A stretch of 64,000 bases of DNA from Gammaproteobacteria bacterium (GTDB lineage: Bacteria; Pseudomonadota; Gammaproteobacteria; UBA4575), in NCBI GenBank assembly GCA_033344735.1, contig JAWPMW010000001.1, positions 124,001 through 188,000 of the forward strand, in the 5' to 3' direction. Under the pieces are notes generated by a model. That model was given only the letters and a program-made list of their open reading frames with translations. It had not been told where the DNA came from and made no database searches. Below are positions 40,177 to 49,816 of the stretch, one piece after another. Made by a program: the position numbers and the translations under genes. Position 1 is the stretch's first letter. Each line of letters starts with the position of its first letter.

Positions 40177-41109
40177 ATGCAAAAAGATGCCAAGATATAT
40201 GTAGCGGGCCACCGAGGATTGGTGGGTTCTGCAATTGTTCGTCACTTAATTGCTGAGGGATTTTCAAATATTCTTACACGCGCTAGTAGCGAGCTTGATC
40301 TTTCTAATCAGCAGGCTGTTAATGAATTTTTTATAGAGAATAAACCTGATTATGTTTTTCTTGCTGCAGCAAAAGTGGGAGGTATATTAGCCAACGATTC
40401 TTACCCGGCAGATTTTATTTATAAAAATTTAATGATTGAGGCTAATGTTATTAACGCTGCCTATGAATCAGCAGCTAAAAAATTACTATTTCTTGGTAGT
40501 ACCTGTATTTATCCTAGGTTAGCTTCTCAGCCATTAAAAGAAGAGTATTTGTTATCTGGCCCATTAGAGCCAACTAATGAATGGTATGCAGTAGCAAAGA
40601 TTGCTGGAATCAAAATGTGCCAGGCTTATCGAATACAACATGGGTGTGATTTTATTTCTGCAATGCCCACGAACTTATATGGTCCTGGTGATAATTTTGA
40701 TTTACAGAATTCTCATGTTTTACCGGCTTTGATTAGAAAATTCCATGTAGCAAAAATATCTGACTCACCTAGTGTAACTATGTGGGGAACAGGTTCACCT
40801 AAGAGAGAATTTTGTCATGTCGATGACTGTGCACAAGCATGTGTGTTTCTAATGCATGAATATAGTGGAAACGATATTGTGAATATCGGTGTTGGTGAGG
40901 ATGTATCGATTAGTGACTTGGGCGAGATGGTTAAATCAATTGTTGGTTTTCAGGGAAATATTGAATATGACACAAGCAAGCCTGATGGAACACCTAGAAA
41001 GTTAGTTGACGTATCAAAAATTCATTCGTTAGGTTGGCATGCTAATACATCATTAGAAGATGGTGTTGCAGCCACATATCAGTGGTATTTAGATAATCTC
41101 ACGAATTAA
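40177..41109 (+). CDS. fcl: GDP-L-fucose synthase
   Basis: Fcl (WcaG) epimerises and reduces GDP-4-keto-6-deoxymannose to GDP-L-fucose. The Rossmann motif is AGHRGLVGSAIVRHL. The catalytic set is visible in LGSTCIYPRLA (Ser and Cys region) and NEWYAVAKIAGIKMC (Tyr-x3-Lys). It is 310 residues long and ends the operon, nine bases from the convergent sucD stop, with no room for a classical terminator. Confidence 0.96.
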   Translation: MQKDAKIYVAGHRGLVGSAIVRHLIAEGFSNILTRASSELDLSNQQAVNEFFIENKPDYVFLAAAKVGGILANDSYPADFIYKNLMIEANVINAAYESAAKKLLFLGSTCIYPRLASQPLKEEYLLSGPLEPTNEWYAVAKIAGIKMCQAYRIQHGCDFISAMPTNLYGPGDNFDLQNSHVLPALIRKFHVAKISDSPSVTMWGTGSPKREFCHVDDCAQACVFLMHEYSGNDIVNIGVGEDVSISDLGEMVKSIVGFQGNIEYDTSKPDGTPRKLVDVSKIHSLGWHANTSLEDGVAATYQWYLDNLTN

Positions 41110-41117
41110 ATTATCTG

Positions 41118-41981
41118 TTAAGTAAGTATCCTATTAACCGCTTCACCAATTCCCGCTAATGTTCTTACCGTATGAACCCCTGCATTTTCTAATGCTTTGT
41201 ATTTTTCTTCTGCAGTACCTTTGCCACCACTAATTATTGCGCCAGCATGCCCCATGCGTTTTCCTGGCGGCGCGCTTGCACCGGCAATGTAACTAACAAT
41301 GGGTTTATGAATAGCGGTTTGAATAAATTCTGCCGCTTCTTCTTCTGCGCTGCCGCCAATTTCCCCCACCATAACAATCACATCGGTGTCTGGGTCATGT
41401 TCAAACATGGTAAGGCATTCAATGAAATCCAAACCATGTATTGGATCGCCGCCAATGCCAATGCAAGTTGATTGGCCATGTTCTTTTGTTTGGTCTACAG
41501 CCACATAAGTAAGTGTGCCAGAGCGGGAAACAATGCCAACATTGCCAGCTTTGTGAATGGTTCCGGGCATAATGCCAATTTTGCATTGGTCTGGTGTGAT
41601 TATGCCCGGGCAATTCGGGCCAATTAATAACGAGCTACTTGTTTCTAGAATATCGCTAACAGGAATCATGTCCTGAACGGGAATGCCTTCTGTAATGCAT
41701 ACAATTAGTGGAATTTCAGCTTCAACGGCTTCTAATATTGCATCGGCTGCAAATGCTGCAGGGACATAAATAACGGTGGCATCGATCTCATGATTCTGCA
41801 TGACTTCATTGACGGTGTTATACACCGGTAAATCTAAATGCATGCTGCCACCTTTGCCTGGAGTGACACCAGCGACAATTTTACTGCCGTAGTCTAAGCC
41901 TTGTTGAGTGTGAAATGTGCCCACACTGCCGGTAATGCCTTGGCAAAGTATTTGTGTGTATTCGTCGATTAATACACTCAT
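41118..41981 (-). CDS. sucD: Succinyl-CoA synthetase subunit alpha
   Basis: SucD binds CoA and carries the phospho-histidine. The catalytic His is H245 in [14 protein letters not shown], and the CoA-binding Rossmann region is [20 protein letters not shown]. It has 287 residues. The N-terminal ITGSVGTFH replaces the commoner GxTGxQGxFH (Ser-Val for Gln), a small departure. It overlaps sucC by four bases. Malate-CoA ligase is an alternative assignment but succinate is more likely from overall resemblance. Confidence 0.9.
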   Translation of the reverse strand: MSVLIDEYTQILCQGITGSVGTFHTQQGLDYGSKIVAGVTPGKGGSMHLDLPVYNTVNEVMQNHEIDATVIYVPAAFAADAILEAVEAEIPLIVCITEGIPVQDMIPVSDILETSSSLLIGPNCPGIITPDQCKIGIMPGTIHKAGNVGIVSRSGTLTYVAVDQTKEHGQSTCIGIGGDPIHGLDFIECLTMFEHDPDTDVIVMVGEIGGSAEEEAAEFIQTAIHKPIVSYIAGASAPPGKRMGHAGAIISGGKGTAEEKYKALENAGVHTVRTLAGIGEAVNRILT

Positions 41982-43147
41982 GCTTGTGCCCCTGCTTTTT
42001 CGATGGCGAGTTTTGCACCTTCGGTAAGTTCGCTAACAGCGGTGATTAAATCGTGTTTGTCTTTTAGGATTTCTTTGCCTTGTTCTGCATTTGTGCCTTG
42101 CAAAAGAACGACAACAGGCAATTTGAGTTCTGTTTCTTCAAGTGCTTGCAAAATACCATTTGCGATCACGTCACATTGCACAATGCCACCAAAGATATTC
42201 ACAAAAATAGAACGAACACTTTCGTCGTCAATTAATAAATTAAACGCTTGGGTAACTCGTTGGGCTGTTGTGTTTCCGCCTACGTCTAAGAAGTTGGCTG
42301 GTTCGCCGCCATTATGTTTGATTAGATCCATCGTCGCCATGGCGAGGCCAGCACCATTGACAATGCAACCAATGCTGCCATCTAGCTTCACGTAGTTAAG
42401 ATCATGCTGCTTGGCTTGTAACTCAATGGGGTTTTCTTGGCTAGTGTCTTTTAGCGATGCAATTTTTTTGTGACGAAATAATGCGTTGTCATCAAAATTC
42501 ATTTTTGCATCAAGCGCTAGTAGTGATTCGTCATCCGCTACAATAAGTGGATTGATTTCAATCAATGATGCATCACTATCAAGGAAGAGCATGTACATCT
42601 GTCTGAGAATATGTGAGAACTGCTTGAATTGATCTTTATTAAGATTCAAATTCTGTGCAAGCAATCGGCAATGGTAGCCTTGAATGCCAGAGGTTTTATG
42701 AATATTAACGGATGAAATTTTTTCAGGCGAGGTTTCGGCAACTTCTTCAATATTAATGCCACCTTCAGCAGAAGTGATTGCAGTAATTTTCTTGCTTTCC
42801 CTATCCACTAATAAGCTCAAGTAGATTTCACGTTTAATATTCGCTGGTTTTTCAACTAATAGGGTATTAATGGGTAGGCCTGCAGCATCAGTCTGCTTAG
42901 TGACTAGCCGGGTACCCATTAGCGTGTCAATTTGTAGTTTGAGCTCTTCTTTATTGTGCGCCCAAAGAATTCCGCCTGCCAATCCACGACCACCGGCATG
43001 AACTTGTGCTTTTACAATCCAGGATTCTCCGCCAAAGTTGGAAACAAATTTTTCTATGCTGTCTCCTTGGGTAAAGACTTCACTTCTTGGAACTGGAATT
43101 TCGTAGGTATGGAGTAAACGCTTAGACTGATATTCGTGGATATACAC
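41978..43147 (-). CDS. sucC: Succinyl-CoA synthetase subunit beta
   Basis: The ATP-grasp subunit has 389 residues. It starts [20 protein letters not shown] and contains [51 protein letters not shown] and [11 protein letters not shown], all diagnostic of SucC. The start is GTG at 43147 with GAGA upstream. Unlike the usual sucABCD order, no 2-oxoglutarate dehydrogenase gene is adjacent. The operon stands alone next to the glycan locus. Confidence 0.92.
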   Translation of the reverse strand: MYIHEYQSKRLLHTYEIPVPRSEVFTQGDSIEKFVSNFGGESWIVKAQVHAGGRGLAGGILWAHNKEELKLQIDTLMGTRLVTKQTDAAGLPINTLLVEKPANIKREIYLSLLVDRESKKITAITSAEGGINIEEVAETSPEKISSVNIHKTSGIQGYHCRLLAQNLNLNKDQFKQFSHILRQMYMLFLDSDASLIEINPLIVADDESLLALDAKMNFDDNALFRHKKIASLKDTSQENPIELQAKQHDLNYVKLDGSIGCIVNGAGLAMATMDLIKHNGGEPANFLDVGGNTTAQRVTQAFNLLIDDESVRSIFVNIFGGIVQCDVIANGILQALEETELKLPVVVLLQGTNAEQGKEILKDKHDLITAVSELTEGAKLAIEKAGAQA

Positions 43148-43285
43148 TTGTAGGTCTCGTCATCATGTAAGAATTTTGCGTAACATTAACACAGAGTTGT
43201 GTGTTGTTCTTATTAAATTTGTGCGAATCTTTACTATATTATCTGGCTCAGAAAATCAGCCAAATGAAGTGTGTAAACTTGATGA

Positions 43286-43849
43286 TTAATGCAAACTGGC
43301 GACTTTAATTAATCGTTGACGCCAATAAGGTTCGTTGATGTTTGCGTATGAAACGTATTTCCCAGATTTTGGTGCGTGGATGAATTGGTCATTGCCAGCA
43401 TAGATGCCGACGTGAGAAACATTATTACCGTAAATTCTAAAGAACAATATGTCGCCTGGTTTGGCGGAAGCTAAATTTTTGTTAGCACTATGCTGTGCTT
43501 GCTGTTTGGTTGTTCGTGGTACTGTAATGTTTAACTGCCGGTGGGTATAGTAGACCAGTCCGCTGCAATCAAAGCCATTAGGAGACGCTCCGCCATATTT
43601 GTAGGGTGAGCCAATTAATGACTCAGCGATAGATACTATTTGATGACCTGTGGAGTATTTAACCGGGGTGGAACGCTTATAGATTTTAGCTGGTGTTTTG
43701 GTTTCATTGTTAGCATTAGAGGTTTCTACTGGTTTTTGTGGTGCTGACGAGCACCCAGCAAATACAATCACTATGCTAATAAAGCCTAGCGCAAATGATT
43801 TCTGAATTAAGTGTGGCAATGTGCTTATAATTTTCATAAGACTAAACAT
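43286..43849 (-). CDS. NlpC/P60-family cell-wall hydrolase lipoprotein
   Basis: The protein starts with a lipoprotein-type signal ending in VFAGC. A low-complexity linker follows, then a C-terminal NlpC/P60 domain (C40 peptidase). The catalytic Cys is in NGFDCSGLVYY and the His in VSHVGIYAGNDQFIHAP. Such enzymes (Spr/MepS type) cleave D,D- or gamma-glutamyl bonds in peptidoglycan. I use the ATG at 43849 (187 residues). ATG at 43837 is also possible. It is a single gene transcribed toward sucC. Confidence 0.88.
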   Translation of the reverse strand: MFSLMKIISTLPHLIQKSFALGFISIVIVFAGCSSAPQKPVETSNANNETKTPAKIYKRSTPVKYSTGHQIVSIAESLIGSPYKYGGASPNGFDCSGLVYYTHRQLNITVPRTTKQQAQHSANKNLASAKPGDILFFRIYGNNVSHVGIYAGNDQFIHAPKSGKYVSYANINEPYWRQRLIKVASLH

Positions 43850-43996
43850 TACAGAGTTATTCTTGCATGTTCTATAAGAACGGTTAAATGGCAATATTCT
43901 TCCGACCTTAAACGAAATTTTATTCTATCAGTGCAATTTTTGTGACCGAGTTAAAATTATTTCGCTATAACTAAATACTAGACCATTATAAAAATC

Positions 43997-45310
43997 ATGA
44001 CAAACGTAAAGGGAATTAACGAAGCAAATATTGTAGATATAACGCTAGAAGGGAAGGGTGTCGCAGATCAAGACGGCAAAGTAGTATTTGTACCATTCAC
44101 TATTACTGGTGAGCGCGTTACTTTTGAGCGTGGCCGTAAAAAGAAAAAATATGACGAAGCTAAATTAATCGATGTAATAAATGCTTCTCCACATAGAGTA
44201 ACAGCCAAATGTGAATACTTCACAAATTGTGGGGGCTGTTCTATTCAGCATATCTCTGAGCAAGCGCAAATTGAATTTAAACAAAAGTCTGTGATGGATA
44301 CATTGAGCCGCATTGGTAAAGTGACTCCTGAAAATGTGTTTTCTCCAGTGATGGATAAAGCATGGGGGTATCGACGTCGTGCGCGATTGGCTGTGAAATA
44401 TGTGGCTAAAAAAGGGCGCGTGTTAGTCGGCTTTAGAGAATATAGTGCGCCATATGTTGCTGATATGTGGAGTTGCGAAGTTCTGCATCCCAATATTGCC
44501 AGTTTGATTAAGCCGCTGTCAGAGATGATTTCGCAATTTTCAATTAAGGATAAAGTGCCGCAAGTGGAGTGTAGTGTGGCAGAAAATGCGACTGCATTGA
44601 TATTTAGAGTCTTGGCCGAGCCGTCAGATGAAGATATTGATAAATTAGCTGAATTTGCTCAACAACATTCCGTGCGCGTGTATTTGCAAACTAAGGGACC
44701 TTCAACAGTAGTGCCATTGAATAATGAAATCTTTGAACCATCTTTATCTTATTCATTGCCACCATTTGATCTCAAGATAGAATTTTTACCGATAGATTTT
44801 ATTCAAGTGCACAACGAGGTTAATCAAAAGATGGTGCAGCAAGCCATTGATTGGTTGCAGCTTGATGAAGGTCAAAACATTTTAGATTTATTTTGTGGTT
44901 TGGGTAATTTTAGCTTGCCTGTGGCAAAGCATGTAGCGAAGGTGTTTGGTATTGAAGGCGACAATAACTTGGTTGATCGCGCGCGTCATAATGCTCATAT
45001 TAATAATCTAAATAATGTTGAGTTTAAAAAGGAAGACTTGTTCGCGGTTAATGAACAATGTGAATGGTTAGCCAAGAAGTGGGATGCGGTGATTATTGAT
45101 CCGCCTCGCGCTGGTGCGCGCGAAGTGGTTGAATTGATATCTAAAATTAACCCAAGCAAAATTCTCTACATTTCTTGCCATCCTGGCACATTGGCAAGAG
45201 ACGCCGACGTGTTGGTGAATAGTCTGGGTTATCGCATGGAAAGAATGAATATACTTAACATGTTTCCACACACTGGGCATGTGGAAACAATGGCTTTGTT
45301 CGTTAAGTAA
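43997..45310 (+). CDS. rlmD: 23S rRNA (uracil-1939-C5)-methyltransferase RlmD
   Basis: This 437-residue enzyme has an N-terminal TRAM domain, the [4Fe-4S] cysteines C72, C78 and C81 (CEYFTNCGGC) with C160, a SAM motif (NILDLFCGLGNFSLP), IDPPRAGA, and the catalytic nucleophile C394 in YISCHPGTLARD. The C-terminal PHTGHVETMALF is the classic end of this family. It is a single gene, five bases from the convergent stop of the next reverse-strand gene. Confidence 0.95.
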   Translation: MTNVKGINEANIVDITLEGKGVADQDGKVVFVPFTITGERVTFERGRKKKKYDEAKLIDVINASPHRVTAKCEYFTNCGGCSIQHISEQAQIEFKQKSVMDTLSRIGKVTPENVFSPVMDKAWGYRRRARLAVKYVAKKGRVLVGFREYSAPYVADMWSCEVLHPNIASLIKPLSEMISQFSIKDKVPQVECSVAENATALIFRVLAEPSDEDIDKLAEFAQQHSVRVYLQTKGPSTVVPLNNEIFEPSLSYSLPPFDLKIEFLPIDFIQVHNEVNQKMVQQAIDWLQLDEGQNILDLFCGLGNFSLPVAKHVAKVFGIEGDNNLVDRARHNAHINNLNNVEFKKEDLFAVNEQCEWLAKKWDAVIIDPPRAGAREVVELISKINPSKILYISCHPGTLARDADVLVNSLGYRMERMNILNMFPHTGHVETMALFVK

Positions 45311-45314
45311 TAAC

Positions 45315-45722
45315 TTAGTTGTCTGAAGTGTTCGGCACCACAGATGCCTTCTTGCGGAAGTTGATTCGAAAAATATTTCCGTTGGGTTCAATGCGGTCGT
45401 CCACAATGATATGTGGTCGGGCGTTATAAGGGTCTTGTTTGCGTGTTGAAACCGCATTAATAAGTGTTTCGTCTTGGCAGTTCACTTTGCGAAATTCGCC
45501 GCGGTAGTCCACTTCACTCTCTTCGCATAGACGCACACCAGGTAAGAAGCTGGATTCGTAGACGGTTTCTGTTTTGATTGAGTATTCAGGCTGCGCTTTT
45601 GATATATCTTCCGTAGACGGCGGTGTTGGCACACTAGCGTCTTCAGCGTTGACGTTTGTAATAAGCATTGAGCAGCATATGACAACGTAGATGAATAGAT
45701 GAGCATATTTAGATTGATTCAT
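45315..45722 (-). CDS. Unknown secreted protein
   Basis: I do not recognise this protein. It has 135 residues from the ATG at 45722, chosen because GAGGAG stands at the right distance upstream. It opens with a signal peptide (hydrophobic run then VNA-ED). The mature part has two cysteines (RLCEESEVDY and VNCQDET) that could form one disulfide, and a C-terminal NGNIFRINFRKK. No membrane segment follows. The gene is convergent with rlmD. Homologues in relatives would be needed to decide if it is conserved. Confidence 0.65.
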   Translation of the reverse strand: MNQSKYAHLFIYVVICCSMLITNVNAEDASVPTPPSTEDISKAQPEYSIKTETVYESSFLPGVRLCEESEVDYRGEFRKVNCQDETLINAVSTRKQDPYNARPHIIVDDRIEPNGNIFRINFRKKASVVPNTSDN

Positions 45723-46004
45723 GGCGTTTCTCCTCATCATTGTATTGTTAAATTATATCACGCTTGAAACTGTTAATTGATGAGCATTTGGTAAGGTTTT
45801 TGTTGATTAGTTCTGAAAATGCAACGAATTGTCATAGTTTGCAAATACCACTTATCGGCATTTGTGAATCACGAATATAGAGATAACACCTAAGGGCTTT
45901 ATTGAGTTGGAATTTTCGTTTGTATATGAGTGGTAATTCTTTCTTGTTATATGACAGAATGGCCCCATATAATCCGTCACCATTGTTTTAAAGGAAAATG
46001 TTGC

Positions 46005-46316
46005 ATGCCGATTTATGAATATGAGTGCCAGCATTGTGGTTATCGCCATGAAGCTTTGCAAAAAATCAGCGAAGATCCATTAACAGTTTGCCCTTCTTGC
46101 AATGAAAGTGCGTTGAAAAAATTAGTATCTGCCGCAGGCTTTCGTTTAAGTGGGAGCGGATGGTACGAAACTGATTTTAAATCTGATAATAAGAAAAACC
46201 TCGCAAAAAGTGATTCAGATAGCTCTTCTAGCAGTTCTTCTGCTAAATCTTCTGACAAGTCTTCTAGCAAATCTTCTAAGTCTGCATCCAATGCTAGTTC
46301 TAATTCTAGCTCATAA
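46005..46316 (+). CDS. FmdB-family zinc-ribbon protein with a serine/lysine-rich tail
   Basis: A protein of 103 residues beginning MPIYEYECQHCGYRHEALQK, the FmdB-type zinc ribbon, with metal-binding pairs C8/C11 and C29/C32. The last ~35 residues are a low-complexity Ser/Lys run. The family was named after a formamidase regulator, but its function is unclear. The ATG at 46005 fits the domain; the frame upstream is open only by chance. It precedes a DUF502 gene and aspS, a common three-gene order in proteobacteria. Confidence 0.85.
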   Translation: MPIYEYECQHCGYRHEALQKISEDPLTVCPSCNESALKKLVSAAGFRLSGSGWYETDFKSDNKKNLAKSDSDSSSSSSSAKSSDKSSSKSSKSASNASSNSSS

Positions 46317-46345
46317 TATTGATACTTTTTCCTAGGTAATTAGAC

Positions 46346-46972
46346 ATGTTACGTCGTTATCTAGTCGCCGGTTTGCTTGTATGGGTACCGTTGGGTATTA
46401 CCTTTTTGGTAATTAGGTTCTTGCTGGAATTGATGGACAGGCTACTATTGTTACTACCTGTGGAGTGGCGGCCTGAAACAATCCTAGGATTTACTATTCC
46501 TGGCTTTGGTCTAATTTTAGCGATCGTTATATTGCTCATAACAGGGATGATTGGTGCCAACCTGCTTGGTCGAAGCGTGCTGCGTGTCTGGGAAGGGTTG
46601 TTGTCGCGAATTCCTCTGGTCAGGACTGTATATTCTTCAGTTAAGCAGATTATGACAAGTCTGCTATCAACGGGAAGCGATTCATTCCGAAAGGTATTGT
46701 TGATTGAATATCCACGTAAGGGGATTTGGACGGTATGTTTTCAAACGGGTGCTGCAGCGAATGAAATTCAGTCCAAAATGGATAAAGAAATGATTATGGT
46801 ATTTGTGCCGACGACACCCAATCCAACGTCCGGATTTGTTATGGCAGTGCCGGCCGAAGATGCGCGCGAGTTAGATATGGATATTGAAACCGCACTTAAA
46901 TTAGTCATGTCGTTAGGAATCGCAGCCAATACAGATAAGGCTGATGTTGATTCGAGCAAGACGACTCCGTAA
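46346..46972 (+). CDS. DUF502 membrane protein
   Basis: This 208-residue protein has two N-terminal hydrophobic helices (about residues 6-30 and 50-72), followed by a conserved domain with LSRIPLVRTVYSSVKQIM, VLLIEYPRKGIWTVCF and PTTPNPTSGFVMAVP. These match DUF502. The function is unknown. It starts 29 bases after the FmdB gene and ends about 100 bases before aspS, so the three could share a transcript. Confidence 0.88.
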   Translation: MLRRYLVAGLLVWVPLGITFLVIRFLLELMDRLLLLLPVEWRPETILGFTIPGFGLILAIVILLITGMIGANLLGRSVLRVWEGLLSRIPLVRTVYSSVKQIMTSLLSTGSDSFRKVLLIEYPRKGIWTVCFQTGAAANEIQSKMDKEMIMVFVPTTPNPTSGFVMAVPAEDARELDMDIETALKLVMSLGIAANTDKADVDSSKTTP

Positions 46973-47073
46973 TATCCTCACCTTTCGTTGAAAGCCAGTG
47001 TTTTCAGGCTTTTTCTATGTATCGAATTGTGAAAATAATAAATTTAACTATATTTCAGCCAGGAAGCTAAAGC

Positions 47074-48849
47074 ATGCGCACGCAATATTGTGGGGAAGTC
47101 ACTAAAGATAATCTTGATCAAGAAGTCACTCTATGTGGGTGGGTGAATCGCCGCCGTGATCACGGAGGTGTCATTTTTATCGATTTACGCGACAGAACGG
47201 GGCTAGTTCAGGTGGTTTTCGACCCAGATCGCGCAGAGATATTCCAACTTGCTGAGCAAATTCGTAATGAATATGTGCTTCAGGTGACCGCCAAAGTACG
47301 TTTGCGCCCTGAAGGCACGGTGAATCCTGAATTAACCACCGGAGAGATTGAAGTATTGGCCACTGAGCTTAACGTGCTGAATGAATCTGAAACACCACCA
47401 TTTCAAATCGATGACGATGACGTTAATGAAGAGTCTCGTTTACGCTACCGCTACGTAGACTTACGTCGCCCAGTAATGCAAGAACGCATTCAAATGCGTG
47501 TGAAGGTAATTCAAGCATTGCGTAAATATTTAGATAGTAATGGATTCCTGGATATTGAGACGCCTATGTTGACGAAAGCGACCCCAGAAGGTGCTCGTGA
47601 TTATTTAGTGCCTAGTCGTACTCATCCGGGTGAGTTCTTTGCATTGCCGCAGTCGCCACAAATTTTTAAACAGCTGCTTATGATGAGTGGCATGGACCGT
47701 TACTATCAAATAGTGCGCTGTTTCCGCGATGAAGATTTACGTGCAGATCGCCAACCCGAATTTACTCAGCTGGATATCGAGACTTCTTTCTTGGGTGAAG
47801 AGGATGTCATTGTGATGATGGAAAACATGATGCGCGATATGTTTAAAGAAACTTTGAATGTCGAGTTACCAAATCCTTTTCCACGCATGCCATATGCAGA
47901 AGCGATGCAACGTTTTGGATCTGACAAGCCCGACCTACGCATTCCATTAGAACTGGTTGATATTACTGATCTCATGAAAGAGGTTGAATTTAAAGTCTTC
48001 AGTGGACCAGCAAATGATGAAAAAGGGCGGATTGCTGTGTTGCGGTTACCCAATGGTAGCGAACTCTCACGCAAAGAAATTGATGACTATACAAAATTTG
48101 TAGGTAACTACGGTGCTAGAGGTTTGGCGTACATTAAATGTAATGATGTTGAGCAAGGCAGAGAAGGTTTACAAAGCCCAATACTTAAATTCTTGCCAGA
48201 TGATGTTGTTGCTAAAATCTTAGAGCGTACACATGCAAGTAATGGTGATTTGTTATTCTTTGGTGCGGATAAGGCAAGTGTGGTTAATGACGCTCTAGGT
48301 GCGCTGCGTGTGAAGCTAGGTATAGATCGTGGATTACTAGAAGGTGAGTGGAAGCCTTTATGGGTAGTTGATTTCCCAATGTTTGAGTATGACGATAAAG
48401 AAAGTCGTTGGAATGCTTTACATCATCCGTTTACTGCGCCTAACTTTGATTCTGCGCAGCAATTATTAGATAACCCGGGAGGAAGTCTCTCTAAAGCTTA
48501 CGATATGGTACTTAATGGTACTGAATTGGGTGGTGGCTCTGTACGTATTCATAAACAAGATATGCAGAAAGCTGTGTTTGATGTGTTAAATATTTCTGAA
48601 CAAGAAGCTGAGAGCAAATTTGGCTTCTTATTAAAAGCATTAAAGTTTGGATGTCCACCTCATGCCGGCATTGCGTTCGGTATTGATCGTTTAATTATGT
48701 TAATGACCGGCAGTGAGTCAATCCGTGATGTGATGGCATTCCCTAAAACACAAACTGCACAGTGCCCATTAACAGATGCGCCTGCTGAAGTGAGTGAGCG
48801 ACAACTTAAAGAACTAAATATTCGCTTAAGAGCAAAAGCGCAAGAGTAA
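47074..48849 (+). CDS. aspS: Aspartyl-tRNA synthetase
   Basis: A class IIb synthetase of 591 residues, the bacterial long form with a GAD insertion. The N-terminal OB fold has [21 protein letters not shown]. Motif 2 is [14 protein letters not shown]. Motif 3 is near GIAFGIDRL. Start is ATG at 47074 after CAGGAAG. The usual downstream neighbour nudB is separated here by a reverse-strand PilF-like gene. Whether it is discriminating or non-discriminating for tRNA-Asn cannot be told. Confidence 0.97.
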   Translation: MRTQYCGEVTKDNLDQEVTLCGWVNRRRDHGGVIFIDLRDRTGLVQVVFDPDRAEIFQLAEQIRNEYVLQVTAKVRLRPEGTVNPELTTGEIEVLATELNVLNESETPPFQIDDDDVNEESRLRYRYVDLRRPVMQERIQMRVKVIQALRKYLDSNGFLDIETPMLTKATPEGARDYLVPSRTHPGEFFALPQSPQIFKQLLMMSGMDRYYQIVRCFRDEDLRADRQPEFTQLDIETSFLGEEDVIVMMENMMRDMFKETLNVELPNPFPRMPYAEAMQRFGSDKPDLRIPLELVDITDLMKEVEFKVFSGPANDEKGRIAVLRLPNGSELSRKEIDDYTKFVGNYGARGLAYIKCNDVEQGREGLQSPILKFLPDDVVAKILERTHASNGDLLFFGADKASVVNDALGALRVKLGIDRGLLEGEWKPLWVVDFPMFEYDDKESRWNALHHPFTAPNFDSAQQLLDNPGGSLSKAYDMVLNGTELGGGSVRIHKQDMQKAVFDVLNISEQEAESKFGFLLKALKFGCPPHAGIAFGIDRLIMLMTGSESIRDVMAFPKTQTAQCPLTDAPAEVSERQLKELNIRLRAKAQE

Positions 48850-48876
48850 TACACCTCAACCTTAGATAATAATCGT

Positions 48877-48951
48877 CATTCCTATGCAAGAATGTAAAAA
48901 GTAGAAAATTGCAGGAGCAATTATCGAGACGCAGTGACGTCTATAGATAAT
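48877..48951. terminator. Set of overlapping hairpins between convergent aspS and pilF-like genes
   Basis: Three inverted repeats lie in the 120-base convergent gap. CATTC/GAATG spans 48877-48894. AATTGC/GCAATT with an AGGA tetraloop spans 48907-48922. ATTATC-G-AGACG/CGTCT-ATA-GATAAT spans 48920-48951. The last two share bases and cannot form together fully. They are probably terminators for the two converging transcripts. Confidence 0.45.
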
Positions 48952-48969
48952 GATTAGAAGAAAAAGTTA

Positions 48970-49728
48970 TCACTTTATAGTCGCAATAGCCCATTGATAT
49001 TCCTCAGAAGTCGGGTATTCGTTTTGTAATAAATTGAAGTAACCCACTTCCACTTCTTTATCTTGCATTAAGCGTCCAATTTCTATACCTAGCTTTAGTG
49101 TTTGCGGTGTATGAGAGGCAAACTGTGAGTAAGCATGTAGACGTTCAAGTGCAGCAATGCTGCGTCCTTTAGATAGATTAATTTGCGCTAACTGAAATAA
49201 CGCTACAGAATTATTTTCTTTAAAATCCAAGGCGGTTTTAAAATAAATTTCAGCTTGTTCTAGATCTGGTATGCGTAATGCGCATAAGCCTGCATTGGTG
49301 TATGCAATTTCTGGATTAGGGTTGCTCGGGTGGCTGCCAGCGCGCAGAAATTTTTCTTCCGCTTGTTTGGTGTTGCCGTAGTCACACAAAAAACTTCCAT
49401 AGTTATTCAATGTTGAAGCGTCATTGCGTGCTTGAGAAAGTGCTTTTTCAAAGTGTGTTACTGCCAGTTCAGCCTCATGGCTTTTGCCGTAAATTAATCC
49501 TGCAATATTGTTTGCGTCAACGCTATTAGGGTCTAGTGCTAATGCTTGTTTAATGGTTTGCTGAGCCTCAATTAACGCTCCACGTTGAGCGTAAACAAGA
49601 CTATTGGAAACAAGTGAATTAATATCTGGGGCAGATTTTGTATTTTGTGGTTGGGTCGGCTGAGTTGCGCATGCCGTTAAATAGCAAGCCAGTAGCAGAG
49701 CAACAATATTTCTTATTTGGCTAATCAC
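48970..49728 (-). CDS. pilW: PilF/PilW-type TPR lipoprotein (type IV pilus secretin pilotin)
   Basis: A lipoprotein of 252 residues with lipobox LTAC (C20), followed by about five tetratricopeptide repeats (for example DANNIAGLIYGKSHEAELAV and TLNNYGSFLCDYGNTKQAEE). The LNNYGSFLCDYG signature is typical of PilF, which escorts the PilQ secretin to the outer membrane. Normally it lies between rlmN and ispG/rodZ. Here it stands alone between aspS and nudB. No other pilus genes are in the window. Confidence 0.85.
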   Translation of the reverse strand: MISQIRNIVALLLACYLTACATQPTQPQNTKSAPDINSLVSNSLVYAQRGALIEAQQTIKQALALDPNSVDANNIAGLIYGKSHEAELAVTHFEKALSQARNDASTLNNYGSFLCDYGNTKQAEEKFLRAGSHPSNPNPEIAYTNAGLCALRIPDLEQAEIYFKTALDFKENNSVALFQLAQINLSKGRSIAALERLHAYSQFASHTPQTLKLGIEIGRLMQDKEVEVGYFNLLQNEYPTSEEYQWAIATIK

Positions 49729-49816
49729 AATAAAATAAACTAGACATGATAAATGTGTGCTTCAATGTATCATTAATCAGATGAAAGCATAATGGCATAT
49801 TTGATGGATCCAAGTG

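Noticed and set aside
45852-46061. Reverse-strand frame of 69 residues before the FmdB gene
   Set aside because: It overlaps the conserved FmdB start and has no recognisable domain or ribosome site. The stretch from 45741 to 46004 otherwise shows nothing I can identify.
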